DNA of 54,842 nucleotides from an uncultured Collinsella sp. (GCA_900541885.1 UQKW01000014.1:1-54842), one strand, 5' to 3'; numbered from the stretch's first letter, positions 17,089 through 26,409 are shown. Translations and numbers: made by a program. The notes: generated by a model from the sequence alone, not told the origin.

Positions 17089-17740
17089 GCACGCCGAGAC
17101 GGGTGTTGTAGACCGTAGCCATGGCGTTGGTGTTCTTGATGATTATGTTCATGGCAAAGATGAGACCGAGGCCGCACAGAAGCGCACCGACAATCTGCCA
17201 CATAAGAACGGTGGTACCGTTCTCCTGGAACACCAGGCCATAGCGAGGGGCGTTGGCCTGCAGGCGGTTACCGATCTTATAGTACCAGTAGAGGGCACAG
17301 AAACCGCAGGTCACAAACGACAGCAAGATGAACGCGGCAATACCCGGCGTGGAATCGCCATCCTCCTGGCACATGGTATTGATGTCGCGAGCCAGGCAGT
17401 AGAGGAAGTAATACGGATAGATGCCGCAGGTCACGATAGAAAGCAGGAGCCAGCCAATCAAGCTACGGTCGCTCTTTACAGGTCCATAGCCCATCGGAGC
17501 TGCAGCAGGCTGCTGGGCGTACTGACCGGTGTACTGCTGCTGGCCGGCGTACTGCGGCTGAGGCTGAGGCTGAACTGCCTGAACCGGAGTGGGCTGAATC
17601 TGCGTGGGCTGCGGAGCAGGCTGGGGCTGAGGTGCAGGCTGCGGAGCAGGAGCAGCGGAAGCGGCACCGACGGCAGAGCCGCAGACGGGGCAGAATTTGG
17701 CATCATCCGAAATGGGAGAACCACAAGTGGGACAGAACAT
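17081..17740 (-). CDS. Zinc-ribbon plus DUF4234 membrane protein
   Basis: The 219-residue protein starts with a zinc ribbon, MFCPTCGSPISDDAKFCPVC, in which four cysteines bind zinc. A low-complexity proline/glutamine/alanine linker (about 27-85) follows, then a DUF4234 membrane domain with about four segments beginning SLIGWLLLSIVTCGIYPYYF. Such proteins are common in anaerobic Gram-positive bacteria, but their function is unknown. An AAGGAGAAG element precedes the start. It is coupled to the DUF2752 gene and lies next to a second zinc-ribbon membrane protein at 17.9-19.3 kb. Confidence 0.8.
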   Translation of the reverse strand: MFCPTCGSPISDDAKFCPVCGSAVGAASAAPAPQPAPQPQPAPQPTQIQPTPVQAVQPQPQPQYAGQQQYTGQYAQQPAAAPMGYGPVKSDRSLIGWLLLSIVTCGIYPYYFLYCLARDINTMCQEDGDSTPGIAAFILLSFVTCGFCALYWYYKIGNRLQANAPRYGLVFQENGTTVLMWQIVGALLCGLGLIFAMNIIIKNTNAMATVYNTRLGVRA

Positions 17741-17891
17741 AAGCTTCTCCTTTTCCTAAGGCGTTGCACGCCTTCAAACCTTACACGACTATGTTCTCAA
17801 CAATAGCCGCGACGTTGTTGCGCAACATTGACCAATTTCCGAGAATTTTTGCTGCAACCGTTTTCCCGGGCATTTTCTTGCTTTCGCAGTA

Positions 17892-17930
17892 GAAAAAGGC
17901 ACCCCGGGCTCAGTTGCCCAGGGCGCCTCG
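17892..17930 (-). terminator. Intrinsic terminator of the DUF4013 gene
   Basis: The minus strand reads AGGCGCCCTGGGC, a short loop, then GCCCGGGGTGCCT directly followed by TTTTTCT. The stem begins just after the stop codon at 17936. Confidence 0.85.
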
Positions 17931-17935
17931 ACCGA

Positions 17936-19300
17936 CTATTCGGTTTGATTGTTTTCGGCAGCAGGATTATCGCCCGGCTCATCCGCCGGCGTGGCAACGG
18001 CATTCCAATCGGGTTCCGCAGGCGTCGCCTCGGGCGCAGGCGCGGGTGCCGGGGCAGGTGCAGGCGCGGGTGCCGGGGCAGGTGCCGGAGCAGGTGCAGG
18101 CGCGGGTGCCGGGGCAGGGGCAGGCACAGGGGCAGCACCAGTGGCGGCCGTGGGATTGAACCCCGCAGGAGCAGGCTTCTTCTCACCCGGGAGCACAAAC
18201 GTCAGGACATCGTCGGCATCCTCATCGGCCCACTCGCTGGCATGACGTGCCGCCCAATAGCCAACGGCGCGATACTTGAGCATCTTGCCAAACACAGTCA
18301 GGAACACCGTGACAAAGGCAATGATCATCAAGAACAGAATGAGCGTGATGCCGCCGCCCTCGATGATTGCCTCAAGACCCGTGGGGCGATAGTAATAGCT
18401 ATACATACCAAACGTAGCAATGGCGCCGAAGATGGCGGTGAAGATCCACGTGATGATGTGCGACACGATGCCCGTCAAAAACTCGGGGAGAATCGATGCG
18501 CAGAACAACTTGCCCAGGTTGGCCTTATAGGACTTCCAAACCTTCTCAAGCGAGAACGCGCTCTCCACGCGCCCGACGACGGCAAAGTGCATCACGGCAG
18601 CATCACCAAACATCTTAAAGAAGATGCCCAGTACCACCGACACGATCATGGCAAAGACGAGCAGGCCCATCGAGCCGAAGAGTGCGGCCTCGAGACCGCT
18701 CGAACCGGAGTAATAGTACGAGCCGACGGCACCGATCACGACGCTCTCGATAGCCGAGAACACCACGCCAATCACCGGAATAATGGCCACGAACTCGAGC
18801 ACACCGGTAATGACAGACGAGAAAATGCCCAATCCAAACGAGGTCGAGCGCAGAAGCGGACGCTCCATGCCGTTATCATCCTTGAGCGACAGGTCACGAC
18901 CCCACTCGATGGCAAAGCCCGCGCCGCACACGCTTGCCACGTACGCGAGCAAAAAGCCAATGGCCGCTGCGATACCGCCGATAACGGGGATAAACAGCAC
19001 CAGCACCGAGACAACACAGATCAGCGCCGGCAAAAAGGCGATTTGGCATACGCGAACCAAGGCGCCGGGAACCTTAAGCATGTCGTTGAAGGCCTGAGCC
19101 ATACAACCCTTGGGCGCGTTCATAGCCGGCTGGGGCGCAACGAACGGCTGCGGCTGCGGCTGGGCAAACGGCTGACCCTGCGGCTGAGGTTGAGCTTGCG
19201 GAGCGGGACCGGCGGCCTTAACCTCGGTATTAGGGGCACCGCACACGCCGCAGAACTTGTCGTTATCGCCCATGGGGGCGCCACACTGCGAACAGAACAT
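17936..19300 (-). CDS. Zinc-ribbon plus DUF4013-like membrane protein with a Pro-Ala tail
   Basis: About 454 residues. The N-terminus MFCSQCGAPMGDNDKFCGVC is a zinc ribbon, followed by a short proline/glutamine linker. Six or more membrane segments begin near residue 85, with the block MLKVPGALVRVCQIAFLPAL and GFLLAYVASVCGAGFAIEWG typical of DUF4013. The C-terminus carries about 17 consecutive Pro-Ala pairs (DNA 18033-18140) ahead of a short acidic end. The start at 19300 has AAGGG about 10 bases upstream and puts the zinc ribbon at the very N-terminus. Function unknown. The tail resembles wall-spanning or spacer segments; that is speculation. Confidence 0.75.
   Translation of the reverse strand: MFCSQCGAPMGDNDKFCGVCGAPNTEVKAAGPAPQAQPQPQGQPFAQPQPQPFVAPQPAMNAPKGCMAQAFNDMLKVPGALVRVCQIAFLPALICVVSVLVLFIPVIGGIAAAIGFLLAYVASVCGAGFAIEWGRDLSLKDDNGMERPLLRSTSFGLGIFSSVITGVLEFVAIIPVIGVVFSAIESVVIGAVGSYYYSGSSGLEAALFGSMGLLVFAMIVSVVLGIFFKMFGDAAVMHFAVVGRVESAFSLEKVWKSYKANLGKLFCASILPEFLTGIVSHIITWIFTAIFGAIATFGMYSYYYRPTGLEAIIEGGGITLILFLMIIAFVTVFLTVFGKMLKYRAVGYWAARHASEWADEDADDVLTFVLPGEKKPAPAGFNPTAATGAAPVPAPAPAPAPAPAPAPAPAPAPAPAPAPAPAPEATPAEPDWNAVATPADEPGDNPAAENNQTE
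18033..18140 (-). repeat. Pro-Ala coding tandem repeat
   Basis: A GC-rich low-complexity tract built from GCAGGTGCAGGCGCGGGTGC-like units, repeated three times with variation, that encodes alternating proline and alanine. Such tracts tend to vary in length between strains. Confidence 0.85.
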
Positions 19301-19449
19301 CGAAATCATCCCTTCGTATCTAGAGCGAATCACCTGGATCGCAAACGATGTCTTTGGCATCATTATCGCCCAATGTGGGGACAAATACCGCAAGATGACC
19401 GATTTGCAACGTAGCCGGTTTATTCAATGATTCGAAGGGTACGACCGGG

Positions 19450-20472
19450 CTAGTTCGTGCCGCGGAAGCCCTTGCCGACGATCTCGGAGCTGTCGACAAT
19501 CGTGATAAAGGCACCCGGATCGACTTCGCGCGCATAGCGGCGTAGTTGCACGGCCTCGCGACGGCTCAGCACGCTCATGATCACCGTCACGCACTTGCCC
19601 GAGAAGGCACCGTAGCCGCGGCTGATGGTCGCTGTGCGGTTGAGATGCTTGACGATAAACTCCTCGACCTTAAGGGGTTCGGAGCAAATGACCGTGCAGA
19701 CCTTACGAAGATGGATGCTCTCGATGGCCTTGTCGACCACAAGCGTCTTGGCAAACAGGCCGAGCACGCAATACAGACCGACACGCGGGCCATACAAAAA
19801 GGCCGCGATGGCCACGATGCCGATATCGACCAACAGCAGTGCGCGACCAATCTCGAGCGTGGTGCGGCGTTTGAGGATCATAGCGAGAATGTCCGTGCCG
19901 CCCGTCGAGGCGCCAATATCAAAGACAATAGCGCTGCCGAGCGCCGGCAGGATCACGGCAAAGCACAGGTCGAGCCACATATCACCCGTCAGAGAGACAT
20001 CGGTCGGAATAAAGAGCTCAAACAGCGAAACATAGGCGGACAACGCAAACGAGGCGAAGACGCTCCACAGGATTGCCTTGCGCTCCAAAAAGATAAAGCC
20101 CAAAACAACGAGAACCGCGTTAATAATCCACATAAAGACGCCGACGGGCAGGGTCGGGAACAGCGTGGACAGAATGACCGACACGCCCGAGGTGCCGCCA
20201 AAAGCAAAGTGATTAGGGGTTTTAAACGCAACGATGGCAAAGGCCGTAAGAATCAGGCCCAGATTGAGCTCGGCAAAAAAGCGCGGGAAGCCCGGCTCCT
20301 GGCTGCGCTTTTGACCGGCACGCTCGCCGCGCTCGATATCGGTGCGATCAACCACGCGCTCCATCGGCACCACGGGAGGACGATGCATCTCCTCGGCAGC
20401 ACGCGATGCCGCCTCTGCCGCGGCGGCCTCAATCGCCCATGCCTTGCTTTCTGTTTCGTGCTCGTCGGCCAT
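19450..20472 (-). CDS. YitT family membrane protein (DUF161 and DUF2179)
   Basis: A 340-residue protein. An alanine-rich soluble N-terminus of about 65 residues is followed by five or six membrane segments with FGGTSGVSVILS and DIGASTGGTDILAMIL, both YitT hallmarks, and by a C-terminal soluble DUF2179 domain (about 255-340, GYGAFSGKCVTVIMSVLSRR). YitT proteins are widespread in Gram-positive bacteria without a settled function. GAGGGG precedes the start. It is transcribed alone. Confidence 0.88.
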   Translation of the reverse strand: MADEHETESKAWAIEAAAAEAASRAAEEMHRPPVVPMERVVDRTDIERGERAGQKRSQEPGFPRFFAELNLGLILTAFAIVAFKTPNHFAFGGTSGVSVILSTLFPTLPVGVFMWIINAVLVVLGFIFLERKAILWSVFASFALSAYVSLFELFIPTDVSLTGDMWLDLCFAVILPALGSAIVFDIGASTGGTDILAMILKRRTTLEIGRALLLVDIGIVAIAAFLYGPRVGLYCVLGLFAKTLVVDKAIESIHLRKVCTVICSEPLKVEEFIVKHLNRTATISRGYGAFSGKCVTVIMSVLSRREAVQLRRYAREVDPGAFITIVDSSEIVGKGFRGTN

Positions 20473-20589
20473 TACGGCAACCCCTCGTTAACAATTTGGA
20501 AACAATGCGCCCATTAGGGTAACGCGGAACGCGACGATTGCAACCCCTAGTTAGACGAGCGGTATGCCTACATCGGGGGGCATACAAAT

Positions 20590-20627
20590 AACGGCCGGCC
20601 ACGCTTTTGCTTGCGCGGTCGGCCGTT
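20590..20627 (-). terminator. Terminator after the Asp23 gene
   Basis: AACGGCCGGCC at 20590-20600 pairs with the segment ending GGTCGGCCGTT at 20627 around a 10-12-nt loop. It lies 54 bp past the stop codon at 20681; the tail on the minus strand is ATTTGT. Confidence 0.65.
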
Positions 20628-20680
20628 TAACGTTTTCGCAGATAAAACCTGCCAAAACAAACCTGTCCCTATTTGGTAGG

Positions 20681-21202
20681 TTACTCGTGCTGGCTGGTGC
20701 GGTGCTCGTACTCCTCGGGGGTGATGACATCCTCGATGCGCAGGTTGACGCCTGCCACCTCAAGGCCGGTCATCGCGGCCAGACGCTCGGTGACGCGCGC
20801 CTTAACGTCGTCAAAGATCGCAGGCGCATAGGCGCCATACTCGATGATGACCGAGATGTTGACGACCACGCGATTGTCGTCGGTGACCTCGACCGTCACG
20901 CCCTTGGTCAGGTTCTCGGCACCAAACTGTTCCTGCACAAAGTGCATAAGGTTACCCTTCATGCCCAGAACGTGCGGCACCTCGCGGGTGGCCATGGCGA
21001 CAATCTTCTCGATCACGCCGTTGGAATAGGTCAGCGAGTCCTCGGACTCGTCCGTTTCCTCATCATCCTCGTCCGCATCATCGGCGGGCTCGGCCTCGAC
21101 GAGCGCCTCGTCCTCGAGCGTTACGTCCTCGGCCTCGGCGGTGACGGTCTCGTCTGCCTCGAGCTCGGTATCGGCCACATCGACCTTCGTATTAAAAGCC
21201 AT
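20681..21202 (-). CDS. Asp23/Gls24 family envelope stress protein
   Basis: A 173-residue protein: a long acidic N-terminus (about residues 10-57, rich in Glu and Asp) and then the Asp23 domain beginning YSNGVIEKIVAMATREVPHV, with VNISVIIEYGAYAP and the closing VNLRIEDV. In Staphylococcus, Asp23 is a membrane-associated protein held by the anchor AmaP and linked to cell-wall stress. Here the amaP-like gene and a DUF2273 gene lie directly upstream, matching that system. AAGGAGG sits four bases before the start. Confidence 0.9.
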   Translation of the reverse strand: MAFNTKVDVADTELEADETVTAEAEDVTLEDEALVEAEPADDADEDDEETDESEDSLTYSNGVIEKIVAMATREVPHVLGMKGNLMHFVQEQFGAENLTKGVTVEVTDDNRVVVNISVIIEYGAYAPAIFDDVKARVTERLAAMTGLEVAGVNLRIEDVITPEEYEHRTSQHE

Positions 21203-21246
21203 GGTTCCTCCTTATGCCTGCCGCAGATGCGACAGTCGAATACATA

Positions 21247-21624
21247 TTAGCGGCCGCTAAACAGACGGCCGAAGAAGTTGACGATCCCGTTTTCGCCGTC
21301 GCGAATTTGGCCGATCACAGCGCCGATCAGCACGAAGAATGCGATGACGAGCGTGTCCCACAGGCCGAGTGTGAGCACCAACACGGCGAGGATAAAGCCA
21401 GCGACGGCGCCGAGCGTGGTGTTGGGATGACGCACAGCATAGCTCCAGATGGCAGCGCCCGTACCCTTGATGAGACCCATAGCCTCGTCAAAATCCGCGG
21501 CTACCGCGTCTTGTAACTCGGTTGCCTCTGCTTTGGAATCAACAGGTTCGCTCGCCGGTGTGGCGCTCTGGTCAATCGTCAGGCGCGGCGTACGAGCAGT
21601 CTTATCTTGATTGGTATCACTCAC
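21247..21624 (-). CDS. DUF2273-type small membrane protein of the Asp23 operon
   Basis: About 125 residues with a polar N-terminus and two hydrophobic helices (about 67-105) ending GENGIVNFFGRLFSGR. Small proteins with two helices of this type accompany AmaP and Asp23 in many Gram-positive bacteria. I take the GTG at 21624, which overlaps the amaP stop by 8 bp. A longer open frame to 21837 would overlap amaP much further and is not protein-like. Confidence 0.75.
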   Translation of the reverse strand: MSDTNQDKTARTPRLTIDQSATPASEPVDSKAEATELQDAVAADFDEAMGLIKGTGAAIWSYAVRHPNTTLGAVAGFILAVLVLTLGLWDTLVIAFFVLIGAVIGQIRDGENGIVNFFGRLFSGR

Positions 21625-22162
21625 CGGAAACCTCCACGGTCTGGACGGTAGTCTTGGACGGCAAAAAACGGACGCGCGTGGTCGTACCCGGCGTGCCGAG
21701 CATGGTGTCGCAAGCTTCTTCGATGCGCTGCTGCATCGCAGTAGCCAGAGATGCCACGTCCTTATCGTCAAGCGCGATAGCCTCGACCTTAAATCGGACG
21801 CGCGAATCGTCGGGGCCTTGGACGCGGGCCTCGACATGCTCGACCATCACGCGGTCGACGCGCTCGGCAGCAGCCCTGGCACACGAAGAAAGCGCCGCAA
21901 GGGTAACCTCGATATTGCGCTCCCCCGCCGGATGCACACAGGACGGCTCGCGACGGGCAAACATCAGGCGGAAGAAGCTTACCAGCACGCCGATCGCCAC
22001 AACTCCGCCGCATGCCGTCACGACAATGCGCGGCATGGGGTCGCGCATCAGCAGCATAAAGCGATACGTATACGGCCCCCAAAACTGGCAGACAAGCGTA
22101 CCCAGCGCCACGATGGCGGCGGCAAGATACACGATCGCTAGGGCTCGTTTGAGTACGCGCAC
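21617..22162 (-). CDS. amaP: Alkaline-shock membrane anchor protein AmaP
   Basis: A 181-residue protein with two membrane helices (about 7-27 and 47-66) and a cytosolic domain after residue 70 (RNIEVTLAALSSCARAAAER), as in AmaP, which anchors Asp23 to the membrane. It starts with GTG at 22162 behind GGGAG. It is the first gene of amaP, DUF2273, asp23. The sequence is divergent, and the name relies partly on gene order. Confidence 0.78.
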   Translation of the reverse strand: MRVLKRALAIVYLAAAIVALGTLVCQFWGPYTYRFMLLMRDPMPRIVVTACGGVVAIGVLVSFFRLMFARREPSCVHPAGERNIEVTLAALSSCARAAAERVDRVMVEHVEARVQGPDDSRVRFKVEAIALDDKDVASLATAMQQRIEEACDTMLGTPGTTTRVRFLPSKTTVQTVEVSGE

Positions 22163-22221
22163 GTGGCGCTCCCTTCAAATCTCGGCTCTCGAAATGCAAA
22201 ACGGTTCGCATCATTATAAAA

Positions 22222-22259
22222 GAGCCGGGTCCGGTGCTCTACGCACGCGGATCCGGCTC
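22222..22259 (-). terminator. Intrinsic terminator of yebC
   Basis: The minus strand reads GAGCCGGATCCG, loop, CGGACCCGGCTC followed by TTTTATAAT. It lies between yebC and amaP on the same strand, so the two are separate transcripts. Confidence 0.8.
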
Positions 22260-22328
22260 ATCTATTCCACGAGGCTTGCATGCTCGCTTCATTATGCCCA
22301 GATATGCACGGCTCAATCCGTGCGGGCG

Positions 22329-23135
22329 CTACTCCTCCTCCAGGGCAGCGATGACCTCGTCGGTCATGTCCATGGTGCTGTAGACATCCTGGACGTCGTC
22401 GAGCTCCTCAAGACGGTCGATCAGGCGCTGAACCTTCTTGGCGTCGGCGCCGGAGACCTCGGTCGGGGTGGTCGGGACCATGGTGGTCTCGGAGCCCTTG
22501 ACCTGGACGCCCTGCTCCTCGAGCGCCTTGGAGACAGCCATGACCTCGTTGGCAGTAGTCCAGACGATCCACTCCTCGCCGGCGTCCTCGTAGTCCTCGC
22601 CACCGGCCTCGGCGATGGCCATCATGAACTCATCCTCGTCACCGGCAGCACCGTTGGCGATCATGGTCTCCTTCTTGGCGTTCTCGTCCAGGACCTCCTT
22701 GGCAACGACGATCTGGCCCTTGCGCTCAAACTGGAAGGCGACGGAACCGGAGGTGCCCAGGTTGCCACCAGCGTGGGAGAAGGCGGAACGGACGTCGGCA
22801 GCGGTGCGGTTGCGGTTGTCGGTCAGGCAGTCGACGTAGACGGCGACACCGGCGGGACCGTAGCCCTCGTACACGATGTTCTCGTAGACGGCGGCATCGG
22901 CACCCGAACCAAAAGCCTTGTCGATAGCGGACTTGATCTTGTCCTTAGGCATGGACTGAGCCTTGGCCTTGGCAACGGCAGCGGCGAGGCTGGCGTTGTT
23001 CTCGGGCAGCGGGTCACCGCCGAGACGGGCAGCAACGGTGATGTTGCGGCTGAGCTTGGAGAAGAGGGCGGAACGCTTGGCGTCCTGCGCGCCCTTACGA
23101 TGCTTGGTTGTGGCCCACTTAGAGTGTCCGGACAT
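22329..23135 (-). CDS. YebC/PmpR family DNA-binding or translation-associated protein
   Basis: Starts with the invariant MSGHSKWATTKHRKGAQDAK and keeps the family's YEGYGPAGVAV and LGTSGSVAFQF. At 268 residues it is somewhat longer than most (about 240-250) because of an acidic insertion near 165-180. YebC proteins have been described as transcription regulators; some members have more recently been reported to act on translation of proline-rich stretches. That role would suit a genome with Pro-Ala tracts, but this is only a thought. It stands alone with its own terminator. Confidence 0.93.
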   Translation of the reverse strand: MSGHSKWATTKHRKGAQDAKRSALFSKLSRNITVAARLGGDPLPENNASLAAAVAKAKAQSMPKDKIKSAIDKAFGSGADAAVYENIVYEGYGPAGVAVYVDCLTDNRNRTAADVRSAFSHAGGNLGTSGSVAFQFERKGQIVVAKEVLDENAKKETMIANGAAGDEDEFMMAIAEAGGEDYEDAGEEWIVWTTANEVMAVSKALEEQGVQVKGSETTMVPTTPTEVSGADAKKVQRLIDRLEELDDVQDVYSTMDMTDEVIAALEEE

Positions 23136-23264
23136 ACGTGTCTCCTATCGGTTTCGACCTAAAGCCCAGCGCAGATGCTCGGGCAATATAAACAAACGTC
23201 GTTATGATATACCTACTGGCCTGCGAGATAAACCCCAAAATGAAGGCGTCGTGATGATGTCCCC

Positions 23265-23300
23265 TTTGGTGCAAAGAAACCTGGCCCTCAATGCACCAAA
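23265..23300 (-). terminator. Hairpin directly after the DUF6020-like gene
   Basis: TTTGGTGCA at 23265-23273 pairs with TGCACCAAA at 23292-23300, immediately past the stop codon at 23301. It probably ends the upstream minus-strand transcript. Confidence 0.5.
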
Positions 23301-25484
23301 TTAGAACCAGAAGAAGTCGCTGCGGGTGACGGTGGCGCCGATGGCGAAGGGCATGCAGGCGATGACCGGATACAGGTAGCGCATGTAAGTCGAGCCGTTG
23401 CACGGGCCAATCAGGCACACAGCGAGCACGCCCAACAGCGGCACCCAGATCGCCAGCGCACGCCATGAATGACGACGCAGCAAGTAGACCACCACGGCGA
23501 TCATGATCCACACGTAGGTGGCCGAGCTCATGGTGAGCGAGATAAAGGGAACACGCTGCACCGCCACACGGTACAAATTGATCAGGTGGTCGCACCAGCG
23601 CACCACGTTGCTGTCAACCGGATGGAAGTCGAAGTACTTGAGGTTGTCGGGACGCGCCATGATCTCGGCACTACGCGCCGTGCTGTAGACCCAGGCATCG
23701 CGCGCGCTCGGATAAAAATAACCGTAGTAGTTATTGATGAGCGCCGAGATATAGCACTCGGGATCCTTTTTGAACATCTGGGCCCACACCTCAAAATAGG
23801 CCTTGATGTCCTCCTGCGAGGCGTACTCGTTAAAGCAGTTCTTGACGGCATCGGACTTGTCGGGGTTGTAGCGGCGGCCCAGGTTCTCGTACTTGAGCAC
23901 ACGGTCGATCACGGCACGTTCTTCGTCGGTCACCAAGCCGTCGCAAGGAGCCTCCACAATGGTGCCGTCCTCCTTAACCGTGGGGTTGACGCCCGAGTTG
24001 AGGCCGTCGTGCTTTTGGACGAAACGAGCCGTCTGCTGGAACGGAATCGAGAGGATTTCGCGCTTGGAACCGGGCGTAATGTCGTGCGCCGGCATAAAGA
24101 CCTTGGTGAAGTACATATTAGAGGCAAGGCAGAGCGCGAGCACCGCGAGAACGCCAACCCAGCGAAAACGCGGGATGGCGCCCGAAGGCGCAGCACCAGT
24201 CTGCTTGGCTGCACGACGAGCCACATGCACGTCCCATACGCAAAACGCCGCCGCGATTACGCATGCCGCCAGGGGAAACATCAGGCCGCCGTTGCGCAGA
24301 AACGTGGAACCCATGGCGCCCAGAGCGAGCAGCAGCCAGTCGTGGCGCGCAAAGAGCACAGGCCTCTGTTCGCCTGCACGCTCGACATTGGCATCGCGAC
24401 GGGGCAGGCCGCAGGCCACGAGCTTCACGGTCTGCACCAACAGCACCAAAAACGCGTCGGCAAACAGCACGTCTTTGGTAAGCAAGGCCGCGTAGTTGGA
24501 GAACATGGGCATAAACACAAAGAACAGCAGGATTACGCCGCGGACCGGCAGGCTCACGCCCAGCTTGCGCAGCGACGAGATGGAATAGGCCATGCAGGCG
24601 GCCGTAATGACGAACTGAGCGCAGGTGTAGATGGCAAGACCTGCGTTGGCGCTGTTGAACAGTGAAAGCCCCAGCTGGACGCACGAACCGATGATAGCCG
24701 TATGCACCACGGGGTGATGTCCGTTGAGCAGCACATTGGGATTGAGCAGACGCAGGTAGTCACTCGTGCCGTTGGGGTAGTTGAACCACTGGCGAATCTG
24801 CGCACCCGTATCTCCCATAAAAAGGCCGGGCAGCGAAGCGATGAGCGTGGGCGCCCAGGCGACCATAAGCACCAGGAAGGGCCCGGCAAAGGGATGGACC
24901 GAGAGCACGGCGTGAGCCACACGCCATACGCGGCCAAAGTGCGCTTCGGAAAACGGAATGCGCCGAGAGCTCAGCCAATCTAGACACTCAAAAGCCAGAT
25001 AGAAGGCAACGACCGCCAAGAGCATCCAGCCCGCACCGCCTATCCAGGCACAGATAATGCGGGCCTTGTCGCCGAGCACGATCTCGGCCGAATCGGTGAG
25101 GTCGTAGCTGCGGCCAAACACCATGCAGACGGCAAAGAACAGCGACGGAAGGATCACCGAGGGACGCCAGGCGTCGCCGCGGCCAAAGAATACGTAGCGA
25201 AACGGCAGCGTGAGCAGGCAGGCAAGCGCAAGCAGCATGACCGCGTCGGTATGGCCGGCAAACGAGAGGAGCACCTCGTAGCACACGTACAGCATGCCCG
25301 AGGCTTTGGGGTCAATTGCCAAGACTGCGTTGCTCGACACCGGGGCGGGATCGATGGAAAACGCCGTGGTCGCCAACAGCGCGAGCAAAAATGCGATGAG
25401 CGTCTGCTTGGCGGGGTAGCGCTTAAACCAGACGATGCGGGCAGCGTCGCGCGCAGCCGTTGTGGAGAGGTCGGAATCCTTCAC
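23301..25484 (-). CDS. Large polytopic membrane protein, DUF6020-like
   Basis: A 727-residue membrane protein with about twelve hydrophobic segments and a large presumably extracytoplasmic segment near 480-640 (VFMPAHDITPGSKREIL to the last helices). The architecture of many helices plus an external domain recalls membrane glycosyltransferases of the GT-C kind, and the motif MGDTGAQIRQWFNYPNGT lies after the fifth helix. I do not recognise a proven function. The start is GTG at 25484 with AAAGG about 12 bases upstream. It is flanked by terminator-like hairpins on both sides, so it is transcribed alone. Confidence 0.7.
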   Translation of the reverse strand: MKDSDLSTTAARDAARIVWFKRYPAKQTLIAFLLALLATTAFSIDPAPVSSNAVLAIDPKASGMLYVCYEVLLSFAGHTDAVMLLALACLLTLPFRYVFFGRGDAWRPSVILPSLFFAVCMVFGRSYDLTDSAEIVLGDKARIICAWIGGAGWMLLAVVAFYLAFECLDWLSSRRIPFSEAHFGRVWRVAHAVLSVHPFAGPFLVLMVAWAPTLIASLPGLFMGDTGAQIRQWFNYPNGTSDYLRLLNPNVLLNGHHPVVHTAIIGSCVQLGLSLFNSANAGLAIYTCAQFVITAACMAYSISSLRKLGVSLPVRGVILLFFVFMPMFSNYAALLTKDVLFADAFLVLLVQTVKLVACGLPRRDANVERAGEQRPVLFARHDWLLLALGAMGSTFLRNGGLMFPLAACVIAAAFCVWDVHVARRAAKQTGAAPSGAIPRFRWVGVLAVLALCLASNMYFTKVFMPAHDITPGSKREILSIPFQQTARFVQKHDGLNSGVNPTVKEDGTIVEAPCDGLVTDEERAVIDRVLKYENLGRRYNPDKSDAVKNCFNEYASQEDIKAYFEVWAQMFKKDPECYISALINNYYGYFYPSARDAWVYSTARSAEIMARPDNLKYFDFHPVDSNVVRWCDHLINLYRVAVQRVPFISLTMSSATYVWIMIAVVVYLLRRHSWRALAIWVPLLGVLAVCLIGPCNGSTYMRYLYPVIACMPFAIGATVTRSDFFWF

Positions 25485-25525
25485 AGTCCGAAAGCCTTTC
25501 TAGAAACCTATCAAACTCGGCAAGA

Positions 25526-25558
25526 CCACCACAAAGGTGCCTGTCCCCTTTGTGGTGG
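25526..25558. repeat. Palindromic intergenic repeat, copy 1
   Basis: CCACCACAAAGG (25526-25537), loop TGCCTGTCC, CCTTTGTGGTGG (25547-25558): a perfect 12-bp stem. A second copy with the same left half and loop lies at 49632-49668. Here it follows lgt's stop codon side and precedes the DUF6020-like start, between two minus-strand genes. Confidence 0.75.
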
Positions 25559-25564
25559 CCTTGG

Positions 25565-26386
25565 TTAGGCGTCGAGGTAGATGCGCTGGGGGCGATTGCG
25601 GTGTCGGGCGAAGATGATGAGCGCCAGACCGGCGATCACGAGCGGCAAACTCAGCAGCTGGCCCATGGTGATGACGCCGCCCAACAGATAACCCAGCTGG
25701 GCATCGGGCACGCGCACGAACTCAACGAGAAAGCGGACGATGCCGTACCCCATCACGAACACGCCCATAAACGTACCCTGGGGCAGTAGCGGCTTTTTGC
25801 GGCTGAGCACCTGCAAAATACAGAAGAGTACGACGCCCTCAAGAAACGCCTCGTAGAGCTGGGAGGGATGGCGCGGCATATCGCCCGCAGTGCCGCCAAA
25901 GACCACGCCCCAGGGCAGATCGGTCGGCTTACCCCACAGCTCGCCGTTGACGAAATTGGCGCAACGTCCCAGGCACAGCGCCAGCGGAGCACCGATCACA
26001 GCAAGGTCGGCGATGGTCCAGGCGTCGAGCTTATACATGCGGCACACGATGATGCCGCCCAAGATGCCGCCCACCAGGCCACCGTGGAAGCTCATGCCTC
26101 CCTCGTTGGTGGCAAAGATCTCGAGCGGGTGGGCCAAATAGTAGCCATCACCGTAAAAGACGACGTAAAACAGGCGCGCGCCGATAATAAGGCCAAAGAC
26201 CGCGCCGACCACGACGCTCGTCAGGTCATCAATCGTAATGTCGAAGCCCCAACGACGTTGCGTGCGGTACATAACGACCGCCGTGAGCAGAGCGCCGACC
26301 ACGTAGGCCAGACCGTACCAGTAGATGGTGATGGGGCCCGCCGAGATCGCGACGGGATCAAGCATATGGTAGAGGTCGTTGAGCAT
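25565..26386 (-). CDS. lgt: Prolipoprotein diacylglyceryl transferase
   Basis: Membrane enzyme that transfers diacylglycerol to the lipobox cysteine of prelipoproteins, the first step of lipoprotein maturation. The 273-residue protein has about seven membrane segments, MSFHGGLVGGILGG with the catalytic-region histidine, and GRCANFVNGELWGKP, the Lgt signature. A substrate of this pathway is encoded in the window: the amino-acid-binding lipoprotein at 49.8 kb. Confidence 0.95.
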   Translation of the reverse strand: MLNDLYHMLDPVAISAGPITIYWYGLAYVVGALLTAVVMYRTQRRWGFDITIDDLTSVVVGAVFGLIIGARLFYVVFYGDGYYLAHPLEIFATNEGGMSFHGGLVGGILGGIIVCRMYKLDAWTIADLAVIGAPLALCLGRCANFVNGELWGKPTDLPWGVVFGGTAGDMPRHPSQLYEAFLEGVVLFCILQVLSRKKPLLPQGTFMGVFVMGYGIVRFLVEFVRVPDAQLGYLLGGVITMGQLLSLPLVIAGLALIIFARHRNRPQRIYLDA

Positions 26387-26409
26387 ATCGATCCCCTGCT
26401 CCCTACATA

